Assembly: GCA_001724265.1 (NCBI GenBank)
Contig: MEDY01000335.1
Coordinates: 1 to 32,752, forward strand
Source: Rhizaria sp. SCN 62-66
Taxonomy: Eukaryota > Rhizaria, unplaced
Length of the DNA: 32,752 nucleotides
Direction: 5' to 3'
Shown here: in pieces, positions 19,801-29,170 of the stretch
Position numbering within the stretch: the first letter of the stretch is position 1
Layout: each line of letters opens with the position of its first letter
Program-made: the position numbers and the translations under genes
The notes under the pieces: generated by a model
What the model was told of the DNA's origin: nothing
The model's input: the letters and a program-made list of their open reading frames with translations, nothing else
Database searches by the model: none

Positions 19801-22368
19801 GGCGGCGGCGGCGCGCGCCTTGGCGGCGGCCTGGCTCTGCGCGTGGTGCTGTGCCTGAGTGCTCGACCGCTGCTGCAGCAGCGCCAGCTTGTGGTCGATC
19901 GCGTCGAGGCTGCTGCGCGTGGACGACGCGAGCTCCAGCATCCCGTCCGACGGCCCGCTGAGTCCAGAGCCGCCGCCGCCTCCGCCGCCGCCGCCGAGGG
20001 GGCCAACCGCGGTGGATGTGGACGGGGAGATGAGGCGGAGGATGTAAGTGCGCAGCGCGTGCCGCTCCAAGGGGGAGAGCCGGGCGCGGACGGAGTGGGA
20101 CCACGCCGCCAGCGCGCTGTTCTCCCTATCGCGACCGCCACCACTGCCGATGCCGCTGCTAGTATCACTGCCAGGCTCCACCTGACCGTGGCCAGCGCCG
20201 TCGCCACCGCCGGCCGGGCGCCTGACAGTGCCTGCGTTGTCGTTATCAGCGTTAGCCGAGTTGTTACGCGCCGATGTGGGGTCTGCTAGGTGGTACTTGA
20301 TCTCAAGCTGCTTCAGGTACTCCTCCGTCGACATCGCTCCCGTCGCATTCCCCTCGGCGTCAGTCTCAACGGGGACGAGACTCGTGCTCTCGCTAGCGTT
20401 GGCTATGTTGTTGTTGCCACTGTTGGGTGCAACCTCAGTGAAGAAGGTCGGACCACCGGTACTCACAGTCGCAGACGTCTTCGCATTGGAGTTCACGGGC
20501 GCCGTGTTCACAGGCACCGTCTCAGCGGCGGCACTGGTCGGCTCGCCCTCATTGTCGGAGTTATCGGCGTTAACGTCGTCGTCGTCGTCTTCGCCGTCGT
20601 TGTCGACCATGTCCGCGGCGGCGCTCGCCTGCAGCGTCTCCACGGCCGTCTCGGTCTCGGCGTCGACCTCGGCCTCGGCACGGCTGAGCGCGGCGAGCGC
20701 ACGTTCGGCCGCCTGCTGCTGCGTCTCGCGCTGCGCGATCTGCGCGTCCAGCTCCTGCATCAGCCGCATCGCCAGCGCCTCGTCGTCGACGTCGCCGTCG
20801 CCGTCGTCGTTGCCGCCGCCGGCGGCGGCGTCGCCGGCGTCATCAGCGATTGTGCTAAAGTTAGGATTGTGTTGATCGCTGACAGTGTCCTCCGGCCGCG
20901 CTTTCTGCTGCGCCTCAAGCTCTGTCACTTGCTCTCGCTCCTGCTGCTGGTGCGCAGACTCAAGCTGCTTGAGATACGTCTCCAGCTCGCTGCGCATCGC
21001 GGCGCCGGCCGCCACGCTCGCGACCGCGCTCGCAGTGGTATTAGCCGCCGCCGCGCTGTGCGTGGTGGCGCCGGACAAGATGCGCACGCGGTTCGCGGGC
21101 TTCGCTGCCGCAGCCGCTGTATTCGGGGTCGCAGTTGCGCCTACGCGGCCAGCTTTATCATCGGCGTCGTCGTCGTCGTCGCTGCCGCCGCTGCCGCCGC
21201 CCCCGCGTGCGTACCCCGACCCCTGCTCACGGACACTGAGCTGTTCACGGTCACTGCCGGGCTCATGGTCACTGAGCTCGTCCTCTGGGTCGCCCAGCGC
21301 GGCCAGCAGCGCGCGCGCCCGCTCCGCCGCCTCCGTCTGCGCAGACCGCAGCTGCTGCGCAGCGCTCACGGTCGCGCTCACGGTCGCGCTCACGGTCGCG
21401 GGCATAGTCGCGGGCATAGTCGCAGGCAAAGTCGCGGACACGGTTGCGTTGACTGTGTTTCTGCCGGCGCGCGCACTGGACGGCGCGAGAGCAGACTTCT
21501 GCGTTGTTGTCGTTGCAGCTGGCGTAGACGCAGCAGCAGAGCCAGCACTCGCACTCGTGTTCACGGAAGCGCTTGAGCCAGCGCCAGTGCCAGTGCCAGC
21601 AGCAGCGCCAGAGCCGGTACCGGTGCGTTTCGTGAACGAGCTCCTCGGCGACGCAAAGGTTCTCGAACCAGAGCCAGACGCAGAGCCTGTCGCGGAGCCA
21701 GAGGCAGACGCGGACGACGACAGGGGGCGCGGCGCTGCGGCGGCGGGCGCGGCGGACTCCGGCCGCGGCAGGCGGAAGCCCGCGGCGTGGAAGTGTGCCA
21801 GTAGCGCCGAGAGCTCGCGCTGGTGGGACGCGAAGTCGACCGAAAACGCGTCGCTACTCAGCTCAGTCGCGGCGGCCCCGCTGGAGCTTGAGACACCGCA
21901 ATCACCGCCTGCGTTCGTCGCTGTCGCTGTTATGCGCGACTGCTGCGGCGTTGCGGTCGCGACTGCCGGTCCAGTAAACGCAGACGCTGGCGGCGCAAAC
22001 TCCGACGCGCCCGCGCCCGCGGTCGCGGCCGCGGTGGTGTTAGAAAGGAGCGCCTGGAGATGCGCGAGCTGGTCCCGGGCGCCAGAGCTCTCGCTCTCCT
22101 GCTCCGCCAGCGTCGCCTCCGCCTCCTGCAGCAGCGCGCGCGCGCGGTCGCGCAGCCGCCGCACCGCTGCGCCGCCGTCGCCGCCGTCGCCGGCATTGGC
22201 ACCGGCGGCCGAGGTTGAAGCAGAGCTAGAGGCAGAGCTAGAGGCAGGGCTAGCGGCAGAGCTTGGAGTGGCAGTGGATGAGGGTGGGGCGGCGGGGCCG
22301 TGTGCAGCTGCAGAAGAGTTGTGGGCAGTCATGGTTGTGCCTGGTAGACGCGGCGTCTGGGCGGACAT
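16834..22368 (-). CDS. Giant low-complexity coiled-coil protein (1844 aa), orphan
   Basis: One uninterrupted frame of 1844 codons with no intron. Most is Ala/Ser/Thr/Gly-rich and Asp-rich disorder, but ordered islands stand out: predicted coils at 67-110 (VRRLRDRARALLQEAEATLA), 340-358, 461-490 (ELETYLKQLESAHQQQEREQ), 528-580 (AMRLMQELDAQIAQRETQQQ) and later (LDAIDHKLALLQQR; GLEAAMRKLQRDLES). YLKQLE occurs at both 465 and 684. Near the C terminus are a Gly/Arg stretch (GRKPRGRGGGGGRG), the island SQYWELTPEELATDTIIPSI and a basic end (IYKAKKAPGSAGQR). There is no signal peptide, membrane helix or catalytic motif. I do not recognise a family. It is divergent from the SSX2IP-like gene, which with its coils hints at a scaffold role, but this is inference only. 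A second Met at residue 13 could be the start. Confidence 0.75.
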   Translation of the reverse strand: MSAQTPRLPGTTMTAHNSSAAAHGPAAPPSSTATPSSAASPASSSASSSASTSAAGANAGDGGDGGAAVRRLRDRARALLQEAEATLAEQESESSGARDQLAHLQALLSNTTAAATAGAGASEFAPPASAFTGPAVATATPQQSRITATATNAGGDCGVSSSSGAAATELSSDAFSVDFASHQRELSALLAHFHAAGFRLPRPESAAPAAAAPRPLSSSASASGSATGSASGSGSRTFASPRSSFTKRTGTGSGAAAGTGTGAGSSASVNTSASAGSAAASTPAATTTTQKSALAPSSARAGRNTVNATVSATLPATMPATMPATVSATVSATVSAAQQLRSAQTEAAERARALLAALGDPEDELSDHEPGSDREQLSVREQGSGYARGGGGSGGSDDDDDADDKAGRVGATATPNTAAAAAKPANRVRILSGATTHSAAAANTTASAVASVAAGAAMRSELETYLKQLESAHQQQEREQVTELEAQQKARPEDTVSDQHNPNFSTIADDAGDAAAGGGNDDGDGDVDDEALAMRLMQELDAQIAQRETQQQAAERALAALSRAEAEVDAETETAVETLQASAAADMVDNDGEDDDDDVNADNSDNEGEPTSAAAETVPVNTAPVNSNAKTSATVSTGGPTFFTEVAPNSGNNNIANASESTSLVPVETDAEGNATGAMSTEEYLKQLEIKYHLADPTSARNNSANADNDNAGTVRRPAGGGDGAGHGQVEPGSDTSSGIGSGGGRDRENSALAAWSHSVRARLSPLERHALRTYILRLISPSTSTAVGPLGGGGGGGGGSGLSGPSDGMLELASSTRSSLDAIDHKLALLQQRSSTQAQHHAQSQAAAKARAAAAARTRAMEATVAALSSNAPLAVALAAGSAAAAAANAAATGAAGASAGAAAGAAGRSAGAAGAGGVSVSGSFLSRVRHADRFASAAELGLDEDLRARLRSLGAASTSSAASSLLGSSTGDAAATGGDPASEGALSANGIATAAAAAAVASNANAGGLEAAMRKLQRDLESNNPLNSTRRTRRGGASSATQQAYGDHGDGDDDDGAEDDGAEEEEEEAEVAAIREIEAAYWGGQGGSAETAAHAARASRRRMHKQQQQQQRGDAGANAGAGENDDADDAEDGGASDGVSDIDDEDCVSDDDSSHSSSTGTDAATRAGVGDANARALTASAGSSAVTARTLAIPALTLQPAANSGSSAVATSTRKAPPARPGAAPSAAATGAGAGAGTRAARLVATLPSKTVEALARRALDRLSDLLPLATPLNAAAAGSGGDGGEAAQTAVVGLPEAAASAAGGAQLASMDMGFGVAQTAQLTASVANASKSADASCAHGAAAATAAAASGATVGTGVAMPSMAAAVAATAHEHGADPAVVAALKKKLSRMLQRPTSATGGNSASGSKAAAQGSGKAKAGASGAVATPGSGSSRTAATAAAAGNSARSNANPQVANAGAAAANATASALTAGQYGSIEDSIKAALDDSEPATPAVVAPAVAAGNSAAAARAIMNASSAASGKAGAKMAGAKAALGGGGDDDDDDDYSDGDLYEGDESDGGDYTDPSYYNNDAGYAGENDDDGDDDDGIAAAVAATTTASRSSASRAGSSSTSTIATTTAAGAGAAAAASKGGRKPRGRGGGGGRGTDDLSQYWELTPEELATDTIIPSINTGGSGGSGGDISDLATLAALAAARAPAQQRARPGSRPAAGVAALGSGASAGAGADGGDAARRLAYALSTSTMSQNRPPSSGSVSSGAAIVSLNAGGGLSARTEADTGAGRPRPAVSAAAQSLLAAYAAAADVPLPSQSQSQSQSVGSDGAAPLVLPSIYKAKKAPGSAGQR
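21363..21446. repeat. 12-bp coding minisatellite in the giant ORF
   Basis: About seven units of the form GCTCACGGTCGC, drifting to GGGCATAGTCGC and AGGCAAAGTCGC. On the minus strand they encode repeated SATV and PATM tetrapeptides (about residues 308-337). Confidence 0.85.
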
Positions 22369-23057
22369 CTCACAGGCCGCACTTCAAGGGTACAAGTGTC
22401 TGTTACAGTGCTGTAGCTGTGAGGGAAGTACGCGCTGGGGAGAGTCAAGAAAGAGTATCCGTTCGAATGAAGAGTGAGATTTCTGAAGGTTGAAAGCAGC
22501 CTCAAAAGGTTTGGTTAAAGTATAGTGTAATTTCCGTGTACTTAAAACCGTGAATGCGTGTTTCTTCGTTAGTGACGGATGTTGCATGCAATTGTGGATG
22601 AAAAGAGATGTGTGGTGGGGAGGTATCGCTCGGGAGTCGGTCGTCCGGTCAAAGCAGTAAGCGCGTTATCATTTTGCTCAATTCGCCATAAATTCGACGT
22701 CAATGCGATTATACATCGTATAATCTGGTATACTTTGGGCTTTTGTATTATCTCCTCTATTTACACTTTATGAATTTGTCATACTGCGCCGCTAGCTCTA
22801 TTATTCGCAAGGCAAGCTATCCGTTGGAGCTTGACACGCGAGTCTACCGCATTCCACGCTGATAGACCAACATAATCCGCGCCGATATGTATGATACTCG
22901 GTTGATATATTCAAACTGTTGTCTTACGCAAGTTATATATTGCTCAATTTCTAAACCTTTTGTATAGTCTTCAAACACCCCACCCGTGGTCACTGCTAGT
23001 CCCCTTTGACCTCGCCCAAACTCGCCCCCGCGCCCGCCTGCGCCCCCGCGCCGCCCC
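22369..23057. promoter_or_regulatory. Shared upstream region of giant ORF and SSX2IP-like genes
   Basis: 689 bp between divergent ATGs. AT-rich in the middle, becoming C-rich (CGCCCCCGCG runs) in the last 60 bases before 23058. No gene-like frame is present; no specific element can be named. Confidence 0.5.
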
Positions 23058-25405
23058 ATGCACCCGTCCCACTACGCGTCCTCTGCGCCCGTGCGCGTGG
23101 GCGACCCGTCGCTGACGGACTGCCCGGCGCCCGTGCGCCTGACCTCCCCCGACGACGCCGACGCGCTCTCACTTTTCCCAGCCCATCACTCTGTCCACTC
23201 CGCCCAGTCTGCCGCGGCGACCGCTGGCGGCGGCGGCGGCGGCGGCAGCGGCAACGCGCTCCCGGGGCTACGACAGGCCGTCGCACTGTGGGACGAGTCC
23301 GTCTCGAGCGACATCTCGCACCTCTCCGTCGCCGCCGCCACCGCTACCAGCAACAGTATCAACATCAACAACAACAATGCGGCCCTGTCAGCGCAGAGCT
23401 GCCAGCCGGCGCCCGCCACCGCAACGGCGACGGTGTCGACGCACGACGTGGCACCGCTGGACGACGAGGACGGCCGCGCGCGCTATCTGAACGAGCGCCT
23501 GATCGCCTACGGCTACCCGCCGCTGCCGCTGCTGGCGCCGCCTGCGGCCTCGGACAGGGCAGCGGTCATCACCGGCGTCGCGGCCGTGCTCGGGGACCGC
23601 GTCAAGGCGCTCCGCCGCTGCGCTGAGGTATGCCATATCTACGCATTGATGAAAGAAAGGAATTATATTTTCATCTGCGCGAACACTCTATTCAACTAAT
23701 GTGTATGTTTTTACCTTCGTAAACTCATGCTTCAAGACAATAGTCTCATCTTTCGTTTCTCACCGTTCTTCCCGACTTCTCCCCTTTGTTTAACCGCACC
23801 ACCCGCCCACCGCGCCCGCCGCGACCCGCGCAGCTGCAGCAGCGCGCCGAGACGGCCGAGGCGGAGATCACGCTGCACCGGCAGCGCTTCCTGGACGCGC
23901 GCGCGCAGCTGGCGGGCTCGCAACGGCGCACCGAGGAGGCCGACGCGCGCCTCGCCTGCGCGCGGACCGACCATGAGGCCGCACAACGGGCACTACGTGC
24001 GCGCGTTGCGCAGCTCGAGCGCGCCGTCGCCGCCGCCGCCGGCAAGGAGAAACGCATGGAGGCCGCCGCGCGCAGGCTCGCCGCCACCGCCGCTGACTGG
24101 CAGGGTAAGTTAGCGCGAGCACTCAGCAGCGGCGCCGGCAGCGGCGCCGGCAGCGGGGGCGGCAGCGCCAGCTCGAGCTCTGGCATGAGCAGTAACAACA
24201 CCAGTAGCAGTAGTGTTGGTGTGAGCGCTTTTGGCGCTGTCATGCGTCGCAATCATCACAACAACAGCCACAATAACAACTCTAGCTCTAGCTCTAACTC
24301 GAGTTCTAACTCGAGCTCGAGCGCGGCCGCGTCCCCCGTCCCCACCTCGGGCAACAGCGGCGGCGTTGCAAGCGCCGGCTACGAGGGCTACGCCGGCGAG
24401 GGCACGGCGGTGGGCGGGCTGCACGTGCCGGGCGTTACGGTGCGCGCCGGCTGCGTTATCAGCCGGGGCGGCGACTGGACCGCGGGCATGAGCGCGGACC
24501 AGCTCACCGACGCGCTCATGGCTAAGTACCTCGACCCCTTAGACGACGAACAGGACAACAACGACGACGGCGACGACAGTGGTCACGGTAACGGCGACGG
24601 TGGTGCTGACGGCGGGCACTTACACGAGCACTTAGACGAGGAAGATGAGCTCTACTTACACGGCAGCAACATCCTTCACAACAGCAACAACAACGGTGTC
24701 GATGACGACCACGCTGTCGCTGCCTCTGCTGATTCTGCGAAGACGGAGGCTGCTGCCGAGTGCGGCCATAGTCAGTCCTTGGACTGCGACGCGAAGACCG
24801 CCTCGCCCGCTGCTGCGAGCGTTTTCCGCGCAACCGCGCCCAAGGCGACGAGTGCGACTACGACTGGAAGCACGACTGCAAACGCGACTGCGAGCGCTGC
24901 TGGGTCCCCCCGCAGCGCGCTGGGCGGCGGCAGCGGCGACTGCAGTGGCTACTCCGGCGGCAACGGCAGCGCCAAAGAGAACATCACGCCTGTTCCCGCC
25001 GCATCCGCCTCCGCAAGCAACGGCAGCCCACAGTCGCCTTCACATCAACAGCAACAGCAGCAGCAGCAGCAGCAGTCGTCGTTCGCTTCGGCTGCGGCGG
25101 CCACGGCAGCGGCTGCGGCGGCCGCGAGTAAGTACACACACTTAGTCAAGCCGCGCCTACCTGTCCCCACGGCAACCGGCCTGGCTTACCCCGATAGTAC
25201 GATTACCAACCCCAGTCCGGGCAGCAGCCCAAGTGGCGCTTCTGCGACTGCAGCTGTCGTTGCGGCTGCTGCTGCTGCAAACGCCGGTGCAAACGCGGCT
25301 GGGGCGCGCAGGCGGTGGGGTGCTGGGGGCGCGATCGCGGCCGCGGACGTGCCCCTCGTGCCGGGCACGCCCAGCTACCACGGCCACGGCAGCAACCACA
25401 CGTGA
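23058..25405 (+). CDS. SSX2IP/ADIP (Msd1)-like centrosomal protein, 713 aa
   Basis: Exons 23058-23627 and 23834-25405, phase 0. The donor is GTATGC, the only one in the window without C at +4; the acceptor is CGCGCAG. An Ala/Ser/Gly/Asn-rich N-terminal region precedes an ADIP domain at about 138-285. It begins YLNERLIAYGYPPLPLL, equivalent to the 'YLNxELxxLGFPPL' opening of the family, and continues as one long coiled coil across the splice junction (LQQRAETAEAEITLHRQRFL ... KEKRMEAAARRLA). In animals and fission yeast these proteins anchor microtubules at centrosomes or spindle poles, and SSX2IP supports ciliogenesis. The C-terminal ~430 residues are low complexity: Ser/Asn runs, acidic patches (about 485-525), a CAG-rich polyGln tract (25047-25076) and Ala runs. 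The frame-consistent splice inside the coil strongly supports the two-exon model. Confidence 0.78.
25047..25076 (+). repeat. CAG/CAA tract encoding polyglutamine
   Basis: CAACAGCAACAG followed by pure CAG repeats, encoding about nine Gln in the SSX2IP-like C-terminal region. Confidence 0.85.
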
Positions 25406-25979
25406 GAGAGTGTGTCAGTGTGCAGTCAATATTGGACGCATGAGTTTGCACCATGAACAGAGGAGTCTCAGTGTGCACGAGGTGCATAAACGTGGCGTTA
25501 TTCGCTTAAATGACCGGGCCAGGACTACTTCAAAACTCTTTTTTTGCGTGTATCTCACTCAGTGTATTTTGCAATAAAATCTAACATATCTCTTCATATA
25601 CAAAAGCATTACATGTAAATTGTTGATATGGTGTTTTGAATTTATTACTCAACATAAATCAGTAATATTACTTATAAATACTAGCATTCTATTCCTAAAT
25701 GTTCTGAAATTGTATCAGTCAAGGTAGAGCTTTAAATGTTGAAGCTATTTTTTTGCGGACGACTTGCAGCTACATGTTCGAATCATCTGCAATATGCAAG
25801 TTGTCTGAAATGTGTTGTATTTTGCGTGTGAAAACAAACAATCAATCTAAGTAACATCACACAGAATCGTAAGAAACTTACACTCTCTATAATTATATCA
25901 GCCGTGACCCACATGTGCTTTGCAAACAATATGATTACATCCTGAACTCATGGGAGACACCAATATCGGGTTATTTAAC
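25406..25979. other. AT-rich spacer between convergent SSX2IP-like and SND3-like genes
   Basis: 574 bp of strongly AT-rich DNA with no gene. It should contain both 3' UTRs. The AATAAA at 25573-25578, 168 bases after the SSX2IP-like stop, is a candidate polyadenylation signal. Confidence 0.6.
25573..25578 (+). terminator. Candidate polyadenylation signal AATAAA
   Basis: Canonical hexamer 168 bases downstream of the SSX2IP-like stop codon in AT-rich DNA. The match is short and could be chance. Confidence 0.35.
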
Positions 25980-27245
25980 TTACTTCCCAACGCGCGCACG
26001 GCGCAGGCGCTCCGCCTTGGACTGCGCCCCGCCGCCAGCGCCAGCAGAGCCAGAGCCGGAGCCGGAGTCAGCAGAGCCGCCGGTGAAGGCGGCGGAGTAG
26101 TTGCCCGAGGCCATCATGCGGCGCGCATCCTTCATCTCCTTCTTCATGTCGCGCACCCACTGCGTTGCGCGCGCGTGACCGTCACAGATAGCGGCGACGA
26201 ATGTGGCGAGGTGGCGAGGTGGCGAGGTGAGTGGCGAGTTGCGCGATTGCAATGCATTTTGGCAGAAACATGAAAACAAGAATACAAGACATGATATTGT
26301 GAGAGTGTCGTCGAAATAAAATCTACGACACATTTAACCATGACATATGATACATCAAAATATGTGTTAATTCTGATGATTTTCAAATAAAATCCCAGCG
26401 ATATGTCAAGAGTTATGGCGTACATCGTTGAAGTCGAAGGGCTTGGGGACCCAGGGCCGCTTGACGGCGCCGCGGCGCACGACGTGGGTGACGAAGAGTG
26501 GGTGGTAGACGAAGCGGCCGAGCGTGAGCACGGCGGCGGCGATGAGCGGCAAGCGCGAAGACAGCAGCGAGACGGCGGCGAACTGGGCTGCCAGGAAGGT
26601 GAGCACGAGCTGCTTGAAGGACTGCGTGAGGCGCATCAGGTCGTAGTCGCGGGTACTCACGGTCACATACCCCGCCGGGGTCGCCACAGTGGGCGCGGCG
26701 GCCGCTGCGGCGGAGTCGCTGCCATCAGTGAGGGCCGCCGCAGCAGCCTCAGCGGATGCGGCGGAGCTAGAGCTATTGGAGCTGGAACTTGAGGTGGGGC
26801 GCTTTGCGAAGGGGTTGTAGAAGGGGTTGAGTCCGGGCCGGTGGTGGCTGGGAAAAGTCACGGGCGTAGCGTCGTTGCGGAGGAAAATGTTGACGGCGAT
26901 AAAAAGTAGGAACACGAGCTGGGCGGCGATCGAGACGACGATCAGCGCTGCGAAGACGGGGTGCCACAGAACAAATGAGGAGATTTGGCAAGGTTATAAA
27001 TCGGCCTTCAAATCAAAAGATAGATAAAACATAGATTGGTATATTTTGTTGCTAAAAATATCAGCATCCCTCAATGGAACGTTGTTTGTGATAAGCTGGA
27101 TTCGTATTTCGAAGTGGTGACTCAGCGTGCCAGGATGTCGTGGCGTACCTTTAGCGGCGACAATAGACCACGGCCACTCGGGACCGACCAGCAGGTGGAT
27201 GATACCAGCGCCCAGCGTAAGAAGAAACGTGTATTCGTCAAACAT
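25980..27245 (-). CDS. SND3/PHO88-like ER membrane targeting factor, 266 aa
   Basis: Exons 27245-27149, 26947-26424 and 26159-25980. Both introns (201 and 264 bp) use donor GTACGC and a GCAG acceptor; phases 1 and 0 agree. Hydrophobic segments lie at 7-20 (FLLTLGAGIIHLLV) and 33-55 (LIVVSIAAQLVFLLFIAVNI). After a Ser/Ala-rich insert comes the family signature YVTVSTRDYD (126-135), then a hydrophobic stretch (FKQLVLTFLAAQFAAVSLLS) and the FVYHPLF ... KRPWVPKPF segment, equivalent to the 'PLFMQ...LKRPF' end of PHO88. In yeast, SND3/PHO88 works in the SRP-independent route for inserting membrane proteins at the ER. The last exon adds a basic helix (WVRDMKKEMKDARRMM) and a Gly/Ser-rich tail. Its upstream region (317 bp) is shared with the divergent VMA21-like gene. 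Confidence 0.78.
26203..26238. repeat. 8-bp tandem repeat GTGGCGAG inside the SND3-like intron 2
   Basis: Three perfect head-to-tail units (26203-26226) and a fourth after 4 bases (26231-26238), close to the intron's 3' end on the minus strand. Confidence 0.85.
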
Positions 27246-27562
27246 AGTGTGAGACGAGTGCGTGAAACACGACAGTGAAGGTGTTAGAGAGACTGGACGG
27301 AAGTCTTAGTGGAGTTGTGGTTGGGGCAAAGACCGATGATGGATAAGACATGGGTGTGAGCGATAATGACCGTGTATAGATGTAAGATTTCGATAACAAA
27401 TGAATATCGCGTATTTGTATATTATATTAAAATATTGTTCTCTGTGGTTATGTTTTTTATGACAAGATGTCATTATTCTTCTCCGTCGCCGGTCGACTCG
27501 CTCGCCCACCACTGAACTCACGCTTCACCCCGCCTCTTGTACAACATCGCACAGCGATCGCA
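27246..27562. promoter_or_regulatory. Shared upstream region of SND3-like and VMA21-like genes
   Basis: 317 bp between head-to-head start codons. An AT-only core (about 27418-27436, TATATTATATTAAAATAT) lies centrally, with pyrimidine-rich DNA before 27563. This is the most TATA-like stretch in any of the divergent regions, but its use is unproven. Confidence 0.5.
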
Positions 27563-28802
27563 ATGCCGCCCAAGGCAACCAAGGCGCAAAAGTTGTCCGC
27601 CGACACCACCACAGTCGTCCCCGCGTCCTCCTCGAGCACTGCCGCCGAGGCGGATGCGGTCATTGCTGCCGCTGCCACTGCTGGCGCAGACGCTGACGCT
27701 AATGCGACCGCCGGTGCTGCCGAGGGACCTGACGCGGCTGCCGCCGTCAAGGAGCACCCCACTATGACCCTCTGGAAGGCCCTTAAGTACGTATTATTGC
27801 TCATTCGCTGCCAGAGCATTCACGACAACTCTAGCGCACTGGAGCTCAACGCTCTTGCTCACCCAACAACTCATGTGTCAGGCCGTGTATCGCGATACAG
27901 CTCATTTGCTATGAAAAATCATTACGCTATGCTGTCCCGTTAAACATTAGCTCGGTCTTCTCTCATACTCCAATTTTTTTCTATCAATCTCAATCCACAT
28001 TCACACTCATACTTTATATCGCCCACTTCAACGCTATCTCTCAACTCACTTTTTCTGACGCCCCGCCCTCAGGGACCCACGGAACTCGTCCGCGAAGCGC
28101 TCCTGCGGGAACGCGACGCTGGCGATGGCCGTGCTGCCCGTCTCTGCCTTCTTCGCTGCGCGCAAGTTCCTCTTCCCGTCCGCGCTGCAGGGCGGCGACT
28201 GGGACGTCGACGAGTCGCTGACATACTCGGGCATCATCGCCATCATCACGGTGAACCTGATCATGGTGGCCTTCGCGGTCTGGGCCGTGCTGTGGGATCC
28301 GGACCGCGATGCGTACGATCCCGACCTGCTCGTCTCGCCCCAGGAGGCGCGGCGCAGGCTGGAGGAGCAGCGCGCGGAACAGGTCGCGGAGCAGGCGGCG
28401 CGCCGCAAGGCGGGCATCCGGGGCGGCAAGATGACTTTCGCGCCCGAGACGAGCGGTGTGCAGGGCATGCTTATGCGCATGGCCGCCTTGATGGCCCGCG
28501 GCAGCGGCGGTGCGGATGGCGCGGGTGTCGCGGGGACGGCTGAGGGCGGCAAGAAGAAGAAGGGCGCTGGTAAGAAGGCCAAGGCCAAGGCTGCCGCTGC
28601 CGCTGCGGCCGCGGAGGCTGGGGCCGAGGCTGAAGCCGAGGCTAAGGCTGGTGAGGAGCAGCATGAAGTGGACAAGGAGCAGGAGCAGGAGCAGGAGCAG
28701 GAGGATGGCGTCCGTGACCGCAAGAAGGCTGCGAGCAAGGGCAGCAACAAGAGTAAGATGAACTCTCAGGCTGCTGAAGCTGAGGCTGAGGCGAGTGACT
28801 GA
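27563..28802 (+). CDS. VMA21-like V-ATPase assembly factor, 317 aa
   Basis: Exons 27563-27786 and 28073-28802. The 286-bp intron has donor GTACGT and acceptor CCTCAG; the split Lys codon joins ALK to DPRNSS. Two membrane helices with a short luminal loop form the VMA21 domain: about 88-103 (ATLAMAVLPVSAFFAARKF) and 127-147 (GIIAIITVNLIMVAFAVWAV). VMA21 resides in the ER and chaperones assembly of the V0 sector of the proton pump. Yeast Vma21 is 77 aa; here an Ala-rich N-terminal region (1-65) and a C-terminal tail of about 165 residues (basic GKKKKGAGKKAKAK, then Glu/Gln/Ala repeats ending EASD) are added. No KKXX retrieval signal is at the end. Start 27563 (MPPKATKAQKL) is preferred over 27467 because codon bias begins there. 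The two-helix core is small, so the family call is moderately sure. Confidence 0.7.
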
Positions 28803-29170
28803 GTAATTTATGTCAAATAGCATCAAATATGCTTGTTTTCAGAGTGAAACCCGTGATTATTTAGTAAATCCAACATCAACACCCAAGTATTAACACAAAT
28901 CTGTGTTCCTAAAGTGAAATACAATCGTTAAGGCCATTTTCTTCCGTGCGATTATGAATGTGGTTGAATTAAAAGTGAATTTGAATGTATTTATATATCA
29001 ATAATATTATAAAACGATTGAAAAAATGTTTTTCGCAAATGGCACAAAAACATCATGTAGATCGATCTGCCATTGGCCTGAGTTTGAATTGCACTATAAA
29101 CACTCAACAACATAACAAGAATTAGCTATGCTTGCTTGCCTGTTCGCTGTTCTATTTACGGCCGGCGACT
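28803..29170. other. Spacer between convergent VMA21-like and UTP5 genes
   Basis: 368 bp of AT-rich DNA with no gene. It carries both 3' ends; no hairpin or repeat stands out. Confidence 0.6.

Noticed and set aside
20885-22477. Plus-strand 530-codon open frame
   Set aside because: Antisense to the 1844-codon frame; its Cys/Ser/Ala-rich composition is what antisense reading of Ala/Glu/Gln codons gives, with no domain.
24103-24125. GTAAGT inside the SSX2IP-like second exon
   Set aside because: The reading frame and low-complexity coding bias continue straight through, and the nearest AG would make an impossibly short intron.
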